A stretch of DNA of 64,000 nt from DASXQK01 sp963724385 (GTDB lineage Bacteria; Pseudomonadota; Alphaproteobacteria; Dongiales; Dongiaceae), in NCBI GenBank assembly GCA_963724385.1, contig CAVRUJ010000001.1, positions 1,054,001 through 1,118,000 on the forward strand, in the 5' to 3' direction. A model generated the notes under the pieces. The model worked only from the letters and a program-made list of their open reading frames with translations, had not been told where the DNA came from and did no database searches. Position numbers and translations under genes: made by a program. Of the stretch, positions 51,979-61,272 are shown piece by piece. The number at the start of each line of letters is the position of its first letter. The first letter of the stretch is position 1.

Positions 51979-52731
51979 ATGGATCAGACGCTTTCCGCCG
52001 CCCCAACGATGCCGGTCGATACCTCCCAGCTTGCCGGCGGCATGTTCACCCCCGACATGTCCATCCTGGGCCTGTTCATGCAGGCCGATTTGATCGTCAA
52101 GGTGGTGATGGTCATGCTGCTCATCGCCTCGTTCTGGACCTGGGCGATCATCTTCGAGAAGTCGATGCGCCTGCGGCGCCTGCGCAGCCAGGCGAAGCAG
52201 TTCGAGGAAGCGTTCTGGTCCGGCGGCTCGCTCGAGCTCCTGTTCGACCGGCTCGAAGCCAAGGCGCCCGATCCGATGTCGGCGCTTTTCGTGACCGCCA
52301 TGCGCGAATGGCGCCGGTCCGCCGCCAAGGGGTTGACCCAGACCGACCATATGAAGGCGAGCCTGCAGGAACGCATCGAGCGGGTGATGGACATCACGCT
52401 CGGGCGCGAGATGGACAATCTCGAGCGCCACATGATCTATCTCGCCTCGGTCGGTTCGGCGGCACCCTTCGTCGGCCTCTTCGGCACGGTCTGGGGCATC
52501 ATGAACAGCTTCGCCTCGATCGCCGCTTCGAAGAACACGACGCTGGCGGTGGTGGCTCCCGGGATCGCGCAGGCCCTGTTTGCGACAGCGCTCGGCCTGG
52601 TGGCGGCGATCCCGGCGGTGCTCGCCTACAACAAGCTCTCCGGCTCCATCGGCCGGTTCGGCAACCGGCTGGAAGCCTTCTGCGGCGAGTTCGGCGCCAT
52701 CCTCTCGCGCCAGCTGGAGGAGAAGCGCTAA
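51979..52731 (+). CDS. tolQ: TolQ proton channel subunit
   Basis: 250 residues, three membrane helices (about 35-58, 148-170 and 180-205), with the MotA/TolQ/ExbB core YLASVGSAAPFVGLFGTVWG and the helix APGIAQALFATALGLVAAIP. Together with TolR it uses the proton gradient to energise TolA. The N-terminus is slightly longer than in E. coli. The stop is immediately followed by the tolR ATG. Confidence 0.95.
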   Translation: MDQTLSAAPTMPVDTSQLAGGMFTPDMSILGLFMQADLIVKVVMVMLLIASFWTWAIIFEKSMRLRRLRSQAKQFEEAFWSGGSLELLFDRLEAKAPDPMSALFVTAMREWRRSAAKGLTQTDHMKASLQERIERVMDITLGREMDNLERHMIYLASVGSAAPFVGLFGTVWGIMNSFASIAASKNTTLAVVAPGIAQALFATALGLVAAIPAVLAYNKLSGSIGRFGNRLEAFCGEFGAILSRQLEEKR

Positions 52732-53217
52732 ATGGCCGTCTACCTCCATCACCGGACGCACCGGGGCGGGCGCGGCGGCAAGTTCCGGCCGATGGCCGAG
52801 ATCAATGTGACGCCGATGGTGGACGTGATGCTGGTGCTGCTCATCATCTTCATGGTGACGGCGCCGCTGCTCACCGTCGGCATCCCCGTGAACCTGCCCC
52901 AGACCAAGGCCGAGCCGCTCAGCAATCCCGACGAACCCCTTGTGGTCACCATCAAGGACACTGGCGAGATCTATCTGCAGGAGACCCAGATCGGCGACGA
53001 TGCCCTGGTGCCGCGCTTGCAGGCGATCACCGCGAACAAGCCCGACACCAAGATCTTCATCCGCGGCGACAAGAAGATCGACTACGGCCGGGTGATGCAG
53101 GTGATGGGCCTGATCAAGACCGCGGGCTTCACCCAGGTAGCCCTCGTGGTCGACATGCCGGCCGACCAGGGCCAAGGGGTCGGCACCGGCCAGAACCAGA
53201 AGCAAAAGACGAAGTAA
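52732..53217 (+). CDS. tolR: TolR biopolymer transport protein
   Basis: 161 residues: a basic Gly/Arg tip, then AEINVTPMVDVMLVLLIIFM with the conserved membrane Asp that takes part in proton flow, and a periplasmic dimer domain ending in a Gln/Lys tail. It forms the stator with TolQ. No gap to tolQ and three bases to tolA. Confidence 0.95.
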   Translation: MAVYLHHRTHRGGRGGKFRPMAEINVTPMVDVMLVLLIIFMVTAPLLTVGIPVNLPQTKAEPLSNPDEPLVVTIKDTGEIYLQETQIGDDALVPRLQAITANKPDTKIFIRGDKKIDYGRVMQVMGLIKTAGFTQVALVVDMPADQGQGVGTGQNQKQKTK

Positions 53218-53220
53218 GAG

Positions 53221-54141
53221 ATGCGGGCCGGCGCGACCCTTTCACTGCTGCTGCATCTGGCGATCTTGCTGATGATCTTCTTCGGCCTGCCGGATCTGTT
53301 CAAGCCGGAGGAAGTGATCGAACCGGTGGCGGTGCAGCTCGCGACCGTGGCCGACATAACCGCCCAGCCGCAGCCCGCCGTGAAGCCCTTGCCGACCCCG
53401 GTGATGAAGCCAGCCACACCGCCCCCGCCGGCACCCGCAGCGCCCCAGGCGCCGGCCCTGCCGCCGGTGCCGACGCCGCCGCAGCCCGCCGAACAGACTC
53501 CGCCTCCGCCGCCGCCCCAGGAGCCGACGCAGCCGACCCAGCCGACGGTGGCCGAGCCGCCGCAGCCAATCATCATTCCCGACCAGTCGAAGCCGCCGCC
53601 GCAACAACAGCAGGCGCAGATTGAGCCGCAGCCCGTACCGCAGCTCCGCCCCAATGTTCCGCCCGACCAGACAAAGCCCAAGGTGAAGCCGCAGCCGCAG
53701 CCGCAGCAGGCGATGGATTTCAACTCGCTGCTGAAGAACGTCGAGAAGATGAACACCCAGACGGCCGACAACACCAATCAGCAGCAGACGCCGCAACCGC
53801 CCCAGCCCCAGACCGACCAATTGGGCGCCCAGCTATCGAGCAGCGAACTCGACGCGGTGCGTTCCCAGATCGCGGGCTGCTGGTACCTCGACCCGGGCAA
53901 GAAGGGCGCCGATACACTCGTGGTAGAGATTCACGTAGACCTCGGTTCCGACGGAACGGTCCTCGGCAATCCGGAAATCCTGGATGCCGCGCGGGCGGCC
54001 ACGGATCCGGTCTTCGAGGCCGCCGCCGAGGCCGCGCGCCGGGCGCTGCTGAAATGCAGTCCGCTTCATCTGCCGGCCGGCAAATACGACACGTGGAAAT
54101 CGACCACGTTCCGCTTCAATCCGAGCGGCATGCTGGGCTGA
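53221..54141 (+). CDS. tolA: TolA energy transducer
   Basis: 306 residues: one N-terminal membrane helix (LSLLLHLAILLMIFFGL), about 180 residues rich in Pro, Gln and Ala spanning the periplasm (instead of the helical linker of E. coli TolA), and a C-terminal TolA/TonB-like domain (about 205-306). Cys220 (IAGCW) and Cys279 (KCSPLHLPAG) may form a disulfide there. TolA couples inner-membrane TolQR to TolB/Pal. The gene downstream encodes a second version of this C-terminal domain. Confidence 0.9.
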   Translation: MRAGATLSLLLHLAILLMIFFGLPDLFKPEEVIEPVAVQLATVADITAQPQPAVKPLPTPVMKPATPPPPAPAAPQAPALPPVPTPPQPAEQTPPPPPPQEPTQPTQPTVAEPPQPIIIPDQSKPPPQQQQAQIEPQPVPQLRPNVPPDQTKPKVKPQPQPQQAMDFNSLLKNVEKMNTQTADNTNQQQTPQPPQPQTDQLGAQLSSSELDAVRSQIAGCWYLDPGKKGADTLVVEIHVDLGSDGTVLGNPEILDAARAATDPVFEAAAEAARRALLKCSPLHLPAGKYDTWKSTTFRFNPSGMLG

Positions 54142-54145
54142 GGCC

Positions 54146-54610
54146 ATGGCGAAGCCAACCCAGCTCGCCTGTCTGTTCCTGCTTCCACTCGCGCTCGTCG
54201 CCTGCACCGCGCCGAAGCCGACGCCGATCGAGCCCGCCGCCGCACCTGCGCCGCCGCCAAGCCCCAAGGCGCCGACGACCTTGATCGTGACGCTGCAGGA
54301 CGCCCAGAGGGCGACACCCGCGGCCAATGCCGCCGCCATGATCATCGCCGCCCGGTTGGCCGGCTGCTGGCAGTCCTTGGAATCGATGGATGCGCCGACG
54401 GTTGCCTTGCATCTCGGCCTCGACCCGGGGGGCGCGGTCGAGGCGGTCGATGTCGTCGATAGAACGAGATTTGCAACGCAAGCGGACTATCGTGCGGCGG
54501 CGAAGACGGCGACCAGCGCCATCTTCAAATGCAGCCCCTTCGCCCTGCCGGCCGGGAGCCACGAGTCCTGGGAGTCGCTTATTGTTCTTGTCACGCCCCA
54601 TCACGCTTGA
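54146..54610 (+). CDS. Predicted lipoprotein with a TolA C-terminal-like domain
   Basis: 154 residues. The leader ends in lipobox LVAC (Cys20 would be lipidated), followed by a Pro/Ala linker (about 21-45). The rest (about 60-150) resembles the TolA C-terminal domain next door: LAGCWQ against IAGCWY, GLDPGGAV against DLGSDGTV, and KCSPFALPAGSHESWES against KCSPLHLPAGKYDTWKS. Both cysteines are kept (74 and 129). No membrane anchor or energy-coupling helix is present, so it would be a lipid-anchored TolA-CTD. It lies 4 bp after tolA and 14 bp before tolB. Function unknown. Confidence 0.78.
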   Translation: MAKPTQLACLFLLPLALVACTAPKPTPIEPAAAPAPPPSPKAPTTLIVTLQDAQRATPAANAAAMIIAARLAGCWQSLESMDAPTVALHLGLDPGGAVEAVDVVDRTRFATQADYRAAAKTATSAIFKCSPFALPAGSHESWESLIVLVTPHHA

Positions 54611-54624
54611 GGAGGCTTGAGGTC

Positions 54625-55962
54625 ATGCGTCCGTCACTGCTCACCCGCCTGCCGGCCGCGTTCGCGGCCTTGATCGTCCTGCTCGCGCTGTCGCCGGCGC
54701 ATGCCGATCTGCGCATCGACATCACCCAGGGCACCGTGCAGCCGATGCCGATCGCGATCGTCGATTTCTACGGTCAACAGCCGTCCGACCAGCAGTCCGG
54801 CAGCAGCATCGCTGGCGTGGTATCCGCCGATCTCGAACGCTCCGGCCTGTTCAAGCCGATCGACAAGAAGGCCTTCATCCAGACGCCCGAGAGCTTGCAG
54901 ACCCTGCCGCGCTTCGGCGATTGGCGGGTGATCAGCGCCCAGGCTCTGGTCAGCGGCAAGGTCGAGACCCAGCCCGACGGCAGGCTCAGGGTCGAGTTCC
55001 GCCTGTGGGACGTTTACGCCGAGCAGCAGATGATCGGCGAGGCCGTCACCAGCACGCCTGACAACTGGCGGGCCATCTCTCACAAGGTGGCCGACGAGAT
55101 TTACAAACGCCTCACGGGCGAGGACGGCTACTTCGAAACGCGCATCGTCTATGTGGCCGAGACCGGGCCGCTCACCAAGCGGATCAAGCGGCTCGCTATC
55201 ATGGATCAAGACGGTGAGAACAGCCGATATCTGACCGACGGCAGCAACCTGGTGCTGACGCCGCGCTTCTCGCCCAGCACCCAGGACATCACCTATCTCA
55301 GCTATCGCAACAATAGGCCGCGGGTCTATCTGCTGAACATCGAAACCGGCCAGCAGGAGGTGCTGGGCGACTTTCCCGGCATGACCTTCGCGCCGCGCTT
55401 CTCGCCCGATGGCAGCCGCGTCGCCATGAGCCTGGCGACCAACGGCAACATCGACATTTACGAAATGGACCTGCGCACGCGAAAAGCGCACCGGCTCACC
55501 GACAGCGGGTCGATCGACACGGGGCCCTGCTACTCGCCCGATGGCACCCAGATCGCCTTCGAGTCGGACCGCGGCGGCTCGCAGCAGATCTACGTCATGA
55601 ATGCCGATGGCAGCAATCCGCACCGGATCAGCTTCGGGGACGGCAAGTACGGCACGCCGGTCTGGTCGCCGCGCGGCGATTTCATCGCCTTCACTCATAT
55701 TACCGGCGGGGTGTTCTACATCGGGGTCATGCACCCCGATGGGTCGGGGGAACGCCAGATCACCCGGGGCTACCTGGTGGAGGGCCCGACCTGGGCCCCC
55801 AACGGGCGGGTTTTGGCCTATTTCAAGGAGGAGCCCACGTCCAGCAATGGGTCTGGCGGCGGGGTGCGGCTCTATTCGATCGACCTGACGGGCTACAATG
55901 AGCGGGAGCTGGTCACGCCGACGGATGCCTCGGACCCGGCGTGGTCTCCCTTGATTCAGTAG
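54625..55962 (+). CDS. tolB: Tol-Pal system protein TolB
   Basis: 445 residues: a cleavable signal peptide (ending SPAHA), an N-terminal alpha/beta domain (IDITQGTVQPMPIAIVDFYG) and a six-bladed beta-propeller with repeated SPDG and WSPRG blades (RFSPDGSRVAMSL, YSPDGTQIAFESDRGG). It is periplasmic and binds Pal and TolA. ATG 54625 follows GGAGG. It is followed by a 154-bp space before pal. Confidence 0.95.
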   Translation: MRPSLLTRLPAAFAALIVLLALSPAHADLRIDITQGTVQPMPIAIVDFYGQQPSDQQSGSSIAGVVSADLERSGLFKPIDKKAFIQTPESLQTLPRFGDWRVISAQALVSGKVETQPDGRLRVEFRLWDVYAEQQMIGEAVTSTPDNWRAISHKVADEIYKRLTGEDGYFETRIVYVAETGPLTKRIKRLAIMDQDGENSRYLTDGSNLVLTPRFSPSTQDITYLSYRNNRPRVYLLNIETGQQEVLGDFPGMTFAPRFSPDGSRVAMSLATNGNIDIYEMDLRTRKAHRLTDSGSIDTGPCYSPDGTQIAFESDRGGSQQIYVMNADGSNPHRISFGDGKYGTPVWSPRGDFIAFTHITGGVFYIGVMHPDGSGERQITRGYLVEGPTWAPNGRVLAYFKEEPTSSNGSGGGVRLYSIDLTGYNERELVTPTDASDPAWSPLIQ

Positions 55963-56116
55963 GGAGTCGGGCTTGATTACCTTGAATCTGCCCGGTATAT
56001 TGCGAGAGCGAAATGGTTTTTGGTATTCCGGTCGCGGATGTACGACTGGACGCTGTGTCGCGACTATGCCCTCACATTCCCCAACCCCACAGAGGTCAGG
56101 CTCGAAAGGTCCGAAA

Positions 56117-56620
56117 ATGCGATTCAAGATTGTTACCGCGCTCGCGGCTGTCCTGTTGCTCGCTGCCTGCGCATCGAAGCCGGCGCAGACCGGCGGCGCC
56201 ACCACGGGCGGTACGACGTCCACCAACCAGACCAGCACAGCCAGCGCGCCACAGGCCCCGGCCGCCGGCTCGGTCGAGGAATTCACGCAGAGCGTCGGAG
56301 ACCGCGTGTTCTTCGGCTTCGATCGCTATGACCTGACAGCCGAGGCTCAGGCGCAGCTCCAGAAGCAGGCGACCTGGCTGAAGACCTACCCGCAGTATCG
56401 CTTCGTCATCGAGGGTCACTGCGATGAGCGCGGCACCCGCGAGTACAACTTGGCGCTCGGCGAGCGGCGCGCCACAGCGGTGAAGAACTATCTGGTCGCT
56501 CTCGGGATCGACCCCGCCCGGATGCAGACGATCAGCTACGGCAAGGAGCGGCCAGCGGTCCTGGGATCGAACGAGGCGGCCTGGGCGCAGAATCGCCGTG
56601 GGGTGATCGTCCTCCAGTAA
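56117..56620 (+). CDS. pal: Peptidoglycan-associated lipoprotein Pal
   Basis: 167 residues: signal peptide with lipobox LLAAC (Cys18), a short Thr/Ala/Gln linker and an OmpA-like domain (VFFGFDRYDLTAEAQAQLQK, IEGHCDERGTREYNLALGER, ending NRRGVIVLQ). Pal anchors the outer membrane to the wall and works with TolB. ATG 56117 is chosen because the signal peptide begins there. Confidence 0.95.
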   Translation: MRFKIVTALAAVLLLAACASKPAQTGGATTGGTTSTNQTSTASAPQAPAAGSVEEFTQSVGDRVFFGFDRYDLTAEAQAQLQKQATWLKTYPQYRFVIEGHCDERGTREYNLALGERRATAVKNYLVALGIDPARMQTISYGKERPAVLGSNEAAWAQNRRGVIVLQ

Positions 56621-56819
56621 GCCCGAATCCAAGGGCTATAGGCTGTGCGGCGTCTGCCGGGTCCTGCCCAGGGACCGGCAGGCGCCGTCGCCGTTTTCGG
56701 AGCCTTGCGACAGTGGAGCCGGCCGCCATATTTTTGCCGACATGCCAGGGCAGCTTTGCTCAGGGCAAGTTTGGCCAGCCGGGACTAGAGTCGAGTCTGA
56801 CAGGGGCGAGGGCGTGGAG

Positions 56820-57881
56820 ATGACAGGAGATTTTTCGAGCACATGGCCGAAGCGCCTCGGCCGGGCGTTCCCGGCCCTGGTGTTGGCGATTGGCGCGCTG
56901 GCGGCCATGCCCGAAGCCCGGGCGCAGAACGACGTCCAGGCGCTCTCCGACAAATTGGACCGGCTCCAGCAGGAGGTCTCCGACCTCGAACGCCAAGTCT
57001 ACAACGGCCAAGGCACCGCCGGAACCGGCGCAACCGGGACTGAAGCGGGCGCAGGCGGCACGGCCGCAAGCCAGGAGGTGCGCATCCAGCAGCTGGAGCA
57101 GCAGATGCGCGATTTGACCGGCCAGGTCGAGAAGCTTGGCTACGACCTGCAGCAGCTCTCGGCCCGGACGGACAAAATGTCACAGGACGTGGATTTCCGC
57201 CTGACCCAGCTCGAGCACAACCAGCCCGCGGCGGGTGCAGCAACTACCGCTCCTGCGCAAGGCACGAGCGCCGCCCAGCCAGCGGCGGGAACGAGTGCTG
57301 CGACCACGGCGACCACGGCTACCGGGGGCGCCGAGCAGGGCAATCAGACCTTGAAGCAATCCTCGCTCGCCCCTCAGACTCTGGGGGGCCAAGTTCAGTC
57401 GACGACGACCGAGCAGCCGGCGGCCAGCCAGGCGGCACCCGCTACGACGAGCGCAGCCACGAATGCGGCAGCGGCGGCCTATCAGCTTCCCGGCAATACG
57501 GTGGAAGAGCAGTACCAGTACGCCTTCGGGCTGCTCCAGCAGGCCAATTACGACGAGGCCGAAAAGGCGCTGCGGGCCTTCGTCGCGCAGCATCCCACGG
57601 ATTTCCTCGCCGGCAATGCCCAATACTGGCTGGGCGAGACTTATTACGTGCGCGGAAGATACGATGACGCCGCCCTCACTTTCGCCGAGGGCTATCAGAA
57701 ATATCCCGACAACAGCAAGGCGCCCGACGACCTGCTGAAGCTCGGGATGTCGCTAGGCCAGACCGGCAAGAAGAGCGAGGCTTGCGTCGCTTTTGCCGAG
57801 CTCGGCAAGAAATTCCCCAGCGCGCCCGACAATGTCCTGGCGCGCGTCAAGGACGAGAAGCACCGTTACGGTTGCCGATAG
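56820..57881 (+). CDS. cpoB: Tol-Pal associated protein CpoB (YbgF)
   Basis: 353 residues: signal peptide (ALAAMPEARA, cut before QNDV), an N-terminal coiled coil that trimerises in CpoB (ALSDKLDRLQQEVSDLERQV), a long Ala/Thr/Gln linker, and C-terminal TPR repeats (YQYAFGLLQQANYDEAEKAL, AQYWLGETYYVRGRYDDA). CpoB coordinates Tol action with PBP1B in E. coli. ATG 56820 is supported by GGGCGAGGG upstream and the signal peptide. Confidence 0.93.
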   Translation: MTGDFSSTWPKRLGRAFPALVLAIGALAAMPEARAQNDVQALSDKLDRLQQEVSDLERQVYNGQGTAGTGATGTEAGAGGTAASQEVRIQQLEQQMRDLTGQVEKLGYDLQQLSARTDKMSQDVDFRLTQLEHNQPAAGAATTAPAQGTSAAQPAAGTSAATTATTATGGAEQGNQTLKQSSLAPQTLGGQVQSTTTEQPAASQAAPATTSAATNAAAAAYQLPGNTVEEQYQYAFGLLQQANYDEAEKALRAFVAQHPTDFLAGNAQYWLGETYYVRGRYDDAALTFAEGYQKYPDNSKAPDDLLKLGMSLGQTGKKSEACVAFAELGKKFPSAPDNVLARVKDEKHRYGCR

Positions 57882-57913
57882 GGAGAAGCCTGATCGGACG
57901 GAGCCACCCCTCT

Positions 57914-57978
57914 TCGTCATCCCCGGCAAAGCGTGGTTCGATCGGGCAGCTGGACTCCCGCTTTCGCGGGAATGACGA
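57914..57978. repeat. REP-like inverted repeat between cpoB and tilS
   Basis: TCGTCATCCCCGGCAAAGC at the left is matched, with two mismatches, by GCTTTCGCGGGAATGACGA at the right. This is the widespread bacterial repeat family with TCGTCATTCCCGCGAAAGC arms. It ends 38 bp before the tilS start. Confidence 0.75.
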
Positions 57979-58015
57979 CGGGAAGCCGGTCGGCGGAGCC
58001 GAGTTCGCCCGGCTG

Positions 58016-59257
58016 ATGGGTTCCCTCGGCCCCTTCGAGAACGATCCTCGCCTCGCGGTCGCCGTTTCGGGCGGGGCCGACAGCATGGCGCTGCTCCTAC
58101 TTGCCCACCGCTGGGCTCGGGCTCGGGGCGGGGAGGCCGTCGCGTTGACGGTGGATCACCGCCTACGGCCCACCTCGTCGCAAGAAGCGCTGCAAGTCGC
58201 CCGCTGGCTCGCCGATCGCGGCATTGCCTGCCGGCGCCTGGTCTGGCAGCGGCCCGCCGGGCGTCCGGTGTCGGCCCTCCAGGCGAAGGCTCGGGAGGCG
58301 CGCTACCGGCTGCTCCTCGACTGGTGCCGGCGCCATTCCGTCCTGCATCTGGCGCTCGCCCATCATGCCGGCGACCAGGCGGAGACGGTCGCCATGCGGC
58401 TCGCCCGCGGCGGTCTCGACGGGCTTGCCGGCATGCCGGCCGTGGCGTCCCGGGACGGCGTCCGGCTCATCCGTCCCTTGCTCCCCTTGCCGCCGGATCG
58501 CCTGCGGGCCACCCTTCGCGCGGCTGGCCAACCATGGATCGAGGATCCCTCGAACCGAGACGAGGCATTCGAGCGGATCAGGTGGCGCAAGCGCATTGTG
58601 CCGGGCCTGGCGCCTGCAATCGCCGCCGCAGCCGCGGAAATCGGGCATGAACGCCGTCGGCGGGAGCGGGAGGTGGCCGACCTGCTGGCCGAAGCCCGGG
58701 TCCATGCCGCCGGCTTTGTCACGCTGCCCCTCGCGGTGTTCGAGTCTGCCGCGCCGGAGACGGCGCTGAGGGCCCTCGGGCGCATCATCGTGACCGTCGG
58801 TGGCGATACTTATCCGCCGCGCCAGGAAGCGCTTCAGGGCTTGTTCGTGGCGCTTTCGAACGGCCCCAAGGGACGAACCCTGGGCGGCTGCTGGGTGCTG
58901 GCGAAATCCGACCAGCTCATGGTCTGCCGCGAGCCAGGCGCCGCCATGGAGCATTTTACGGTTGGTGCCGGGGAACATCGGCGCTGGGACGGCCGATTCG
59001 ATCTTCGAATCCCTTGGGCCGGCCGAGTCGCCCCTCTGGGCGAAGCCGGCTGGGCCAGCCTTTCGCTCGAGGAACGCCGGCGCCTGGCTCCCCGCGAGGC
59101 CGCCCTGGCGTTGCCTTGCCTCTGGCGGGGGCGTAGAGTTCAAAAGTTACCCTGCTTGAGCAAGGGGAAAGCTGGATTCTCAGCCTTGTTCCGCCCAGCC
59201 CAGCCACTGGCCCCGGCTTGCTTTACAGTTGCCAAATTGAATGTGAACATTATCTAG
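58016..59257 (+). CDS. tilS: tRNA(Ile)-lysidine synthetase TilS
   Basis: Modifies C34 of tRNA-Ile(CAU) to lysidine. 413 residues with the PP-loop AVAVSGGADSMALLLLA, VDHRLRPTS, HHAGDQAETVAMRLARG and RPLLPLPPDRLRATL. The start is not certain: similarity seems to begin slightly upstream (GAEFARLM), where only a CTG could start, so ATG 58016 is the conservative choice. A REP-like repeat lies just before the gene and may have altered its 5' end. It precedes ftsH, as in many genomes. Confidence 0.88.
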   Translation: MGSLGPFENDPRLAVAVSGGADSMALLLLAHRWARARGGEAVALTVDHRLRPTSSQEALQVARWLADRGIACRRLVWQRPAGRPVSALQAKAREARYRLLLDWCRRHSVLHLALAHHAGDQAETVAMRLARGGLDGLAGMPAVASRDGVRLIRPLLPLPPDRLRATLRAAGQPWIEDPSNRDEAFERIRWRKRIVPGLAPAIAAAAAEIGHERRRREREVADLLAEARVHAAGFVTLPLAVFESAAPETALRALGRIIVTVGGDTYPPRQEALQGLFVALSNGPKGRTLGGCWVLAKSDQLMVCREPGAAMEHFTVGAGEHRRWDGRFDLRIPWAGRVAPLGEAGWASLSLEERRRLAPREAALALPCLWRGRRVQKLPCLSKGKAGFSALFRPAQPLAPACFTVAKLNVNII

Positions 59258-59323
59258 ACAAGGGTGGGCAGCGCTGGCTGCCGCCACGCCGGCCGACCAG
59301 GCCGCCGGAAAGCGAGGACTTGA

Positions 59324-61255
59324 GTGAATTTCACCAAGAATGTGGCGGTTTGGGTCGTCATCGGCCTGCTGCTGATCTTGCTCTTCAATCTGTTCCAGGG
59401 CTCGACCTCGCGCGGGCCGCAGAGCGATCTGGCTTATTCCGAGTTCCTGGACCGGGTCGGGCAAGGCAATGTCGTCAGCGTGACCATCCAGGGCCCGAAC
59501 ATCAGCGGCCGGATGAAGGACGGCAGCAGCTTTGCCACCTATGCGCCGAATGACCCCAATCTGATCACCAAGCTGGAAGAGACGCATGTCCAGGTGAACG
59601 CCGCACCTGCCGACGACAGCATGCATCCGCTGCTGAACATTCTGATTTCCTGGTTCCCGATGCTGCTGCTGATCGGCGTCTGGATATTCTTCATGCGGCA
59701 GATGCAGTCGGGCGGCGGCAAGGCCATGGGTTTTGGCAAGAGCCGGGCGCGCCTGCTGACCGAAAAGGTCGGCCGGGTCACCTTCGATGACGTCGCCGGC
59801 ATCGAGGAAGCCAAGCAGGAGCTCCAGGAGATCGTCGAATTCCTCAAGGACCCGCAGAAGTTCCAGCGCCTGGGCGGCAAGATTCCCAAGGGCGTGCTGC
59901 TGGTAGGCCCGCCGGGCACCGGCAAGACCCTGCTCGCCCGCGCCATCGCCGGCGAGGCTAATGTGCCCTTCTTCACCATCTCGGGCTCGGACTTCGTCGA
60001 GATGTTCGTGGGCGTCGGCGCATCCCGCGTGCGCGACATGTTCGAGCAAGGCAAGAAGAACGCGCCCTGCATCATCTTCATCGACGAAATCGATGCCGTC
60101 GGCCGGCATCGGGGTGCCGGGCTCGGCGGCGGCAATGACGAGCGCGAGCAGACCCTCAACCAGCTGCTGGTGGAGATGGACGGGTTCGAGGCCAATGAAG
60201 GCGTGATCCTGGTCGCCGCCACCAACCGGCCCGACGTGCTGGACCCGGCGCTGCTGCGCCCCGGCCGCTTCGATCGGCAGGTGGTGGTGCCCAACCCGGA
60301 TATCCTGGGCCGCGAGCAGATCCTAAAAGTGCATATGCGCAAGGTGCCGCTGGCGCCCGACGTGGATGCCAAGATCATCGCCCGGGGTACGCCGGGTTTC
60401 TCCGGCGCCGATCTCGCCAATCTCGTCAATGAGGCGGCCCTGATGGCCGCGCGCATCGGCCGGCGCGTCGTTACCATGGCGGAATTCGAGTCCGCCAAGG
60501 ACAAGGTGATGATGGGGGCCGAGCGGCGCTCCATGGTGATGACCGACGAGGATAAGCGCCTCACGGCCTATCACGAGGCGGGACACGCGCTCGTCATGCT
60601 GCATGCCAAGGGCCATGAGCCGCTGCACAAGGTCACTATCATTCCCCGTGGCCGGGCACTGGGCGTCACCATGTGGTTGCCGGAGCGGGACCGCTACAGC
60701 GTCTCCAAGACCGAGCTGGAGGCCAAGCTCGCCTCCATGTTCGGCGGGCGCGTGGCCGAAGAGCTGATCTTCGGCGTGGAGAGCATCACCACCGGCGCTT
60801 CCGACGACATCCGCCAGGCGACCAACCTGGCACGGCGCATGGTCACCGAGTTCGGGTTCAGCGACAAGCTGGGGCCCCTGCGCTACAGCGAGAACGAGGA
60901 GGAGGTTTTCCTCGGCCATTCGGTGACCCAGCGCAAGAACGTCTCCGACGCGACGGCCAAGGTGATCGACGACGAGATCCGCCGGTTGGTGGAAGACGGC
61001 GAGAAGACGGCGCGAACGATCCTGCACGATCACATCGATGACCTTCACCTGGTGGCCAAAGGTCTGCTGGAATACGAAACGCTCAGCGCCGACGAGATCC
61101 AGGCGCTGCTGCGCGGCGAGGAAATCCGGCCGGGCGGCGACAGCGCGCCGCCTCCGCCGCGTCCGCGCGCTTCGGTTCCGAGCAGCGGCCGTCCGGCCGC
61201 CGCGGGTCCGGCGCGGCCCGCCGGGCTGGAGCCGGAGCCGCAACCGGGCGGCTGA
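59324..61255 (+). CDS. ftsH: ATP-dependent zinc metalloprotease FtsH
   Basis: 643-residue membrane AAA+ protease. Two N-terminal helices (about 8-24 and 103-124) flank a small periplasmic domain. The AAA+ module has Walker A GPPGTGKT (195-202) and the pore loop MFVG; the zinc protease motif HEAGH is at 417-421. The C-terminal tail is Pro/Arg-rich. It degrades membrane and regulatory proteins such as RpoH. It starts with GTG, preceded by GCGAGGA. Confidence 0.97.
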   Translation: MNFTKNVAVWVVIGLLLILLFNLFQGSTSRGPQSDLAYSEFLDRVGQGNVVSVTIQGPNISGRMKDGSSFATYAPNDPNLITKLEETHVQVNAAPADDSMHPLLNILISWFPMLLLIGVWIFFMRQMQSGGGKAMGFGKSRARLLTEKVGRVTFDDVAGIEEAKQELQEIVEFLKDPQKFQRLGGKIPKGVLLVGPPGTGKTLLARAIAGEANVPFFTISGSDFVEMFVGVGASRVRDMFEQGKKNAPCIIFIDEIDAVGRHRGAGLGGGNDEREQTLNQLLVEMDGFEANEGVILVAATNRPDVLDPALLRPGRFDRQVVVPNPDILGREQILKVHMRKVPLAPDVDAKIIARGTPGFSGADLANLVNEAALMAARIGRRVVTMAEFESAKDKVMMGAERRSMVMTDEDKRLTAYHEAGHALVMLHAKGHEPLHKVTIIPRGRALGVTMWLPERDRYSVSKTELEAKLASMFGGRVAEELIFGVESITTGASDDIRQATNLARRMVTEFGFSDKLGPLRYSENEEEVFLGHSVTQRKNVSDATAKVIDDEIRRLVEDGEKTARTILHDHIDDLHLVAKGLLEYETLSADEIQALLRGEEIRPGGDSAPPPPRPRASVPSSGRPAAAGPARPAGLEPEPQPGG

Positions 61256-61272
61256 TCCGGCCGAATTTGTCG

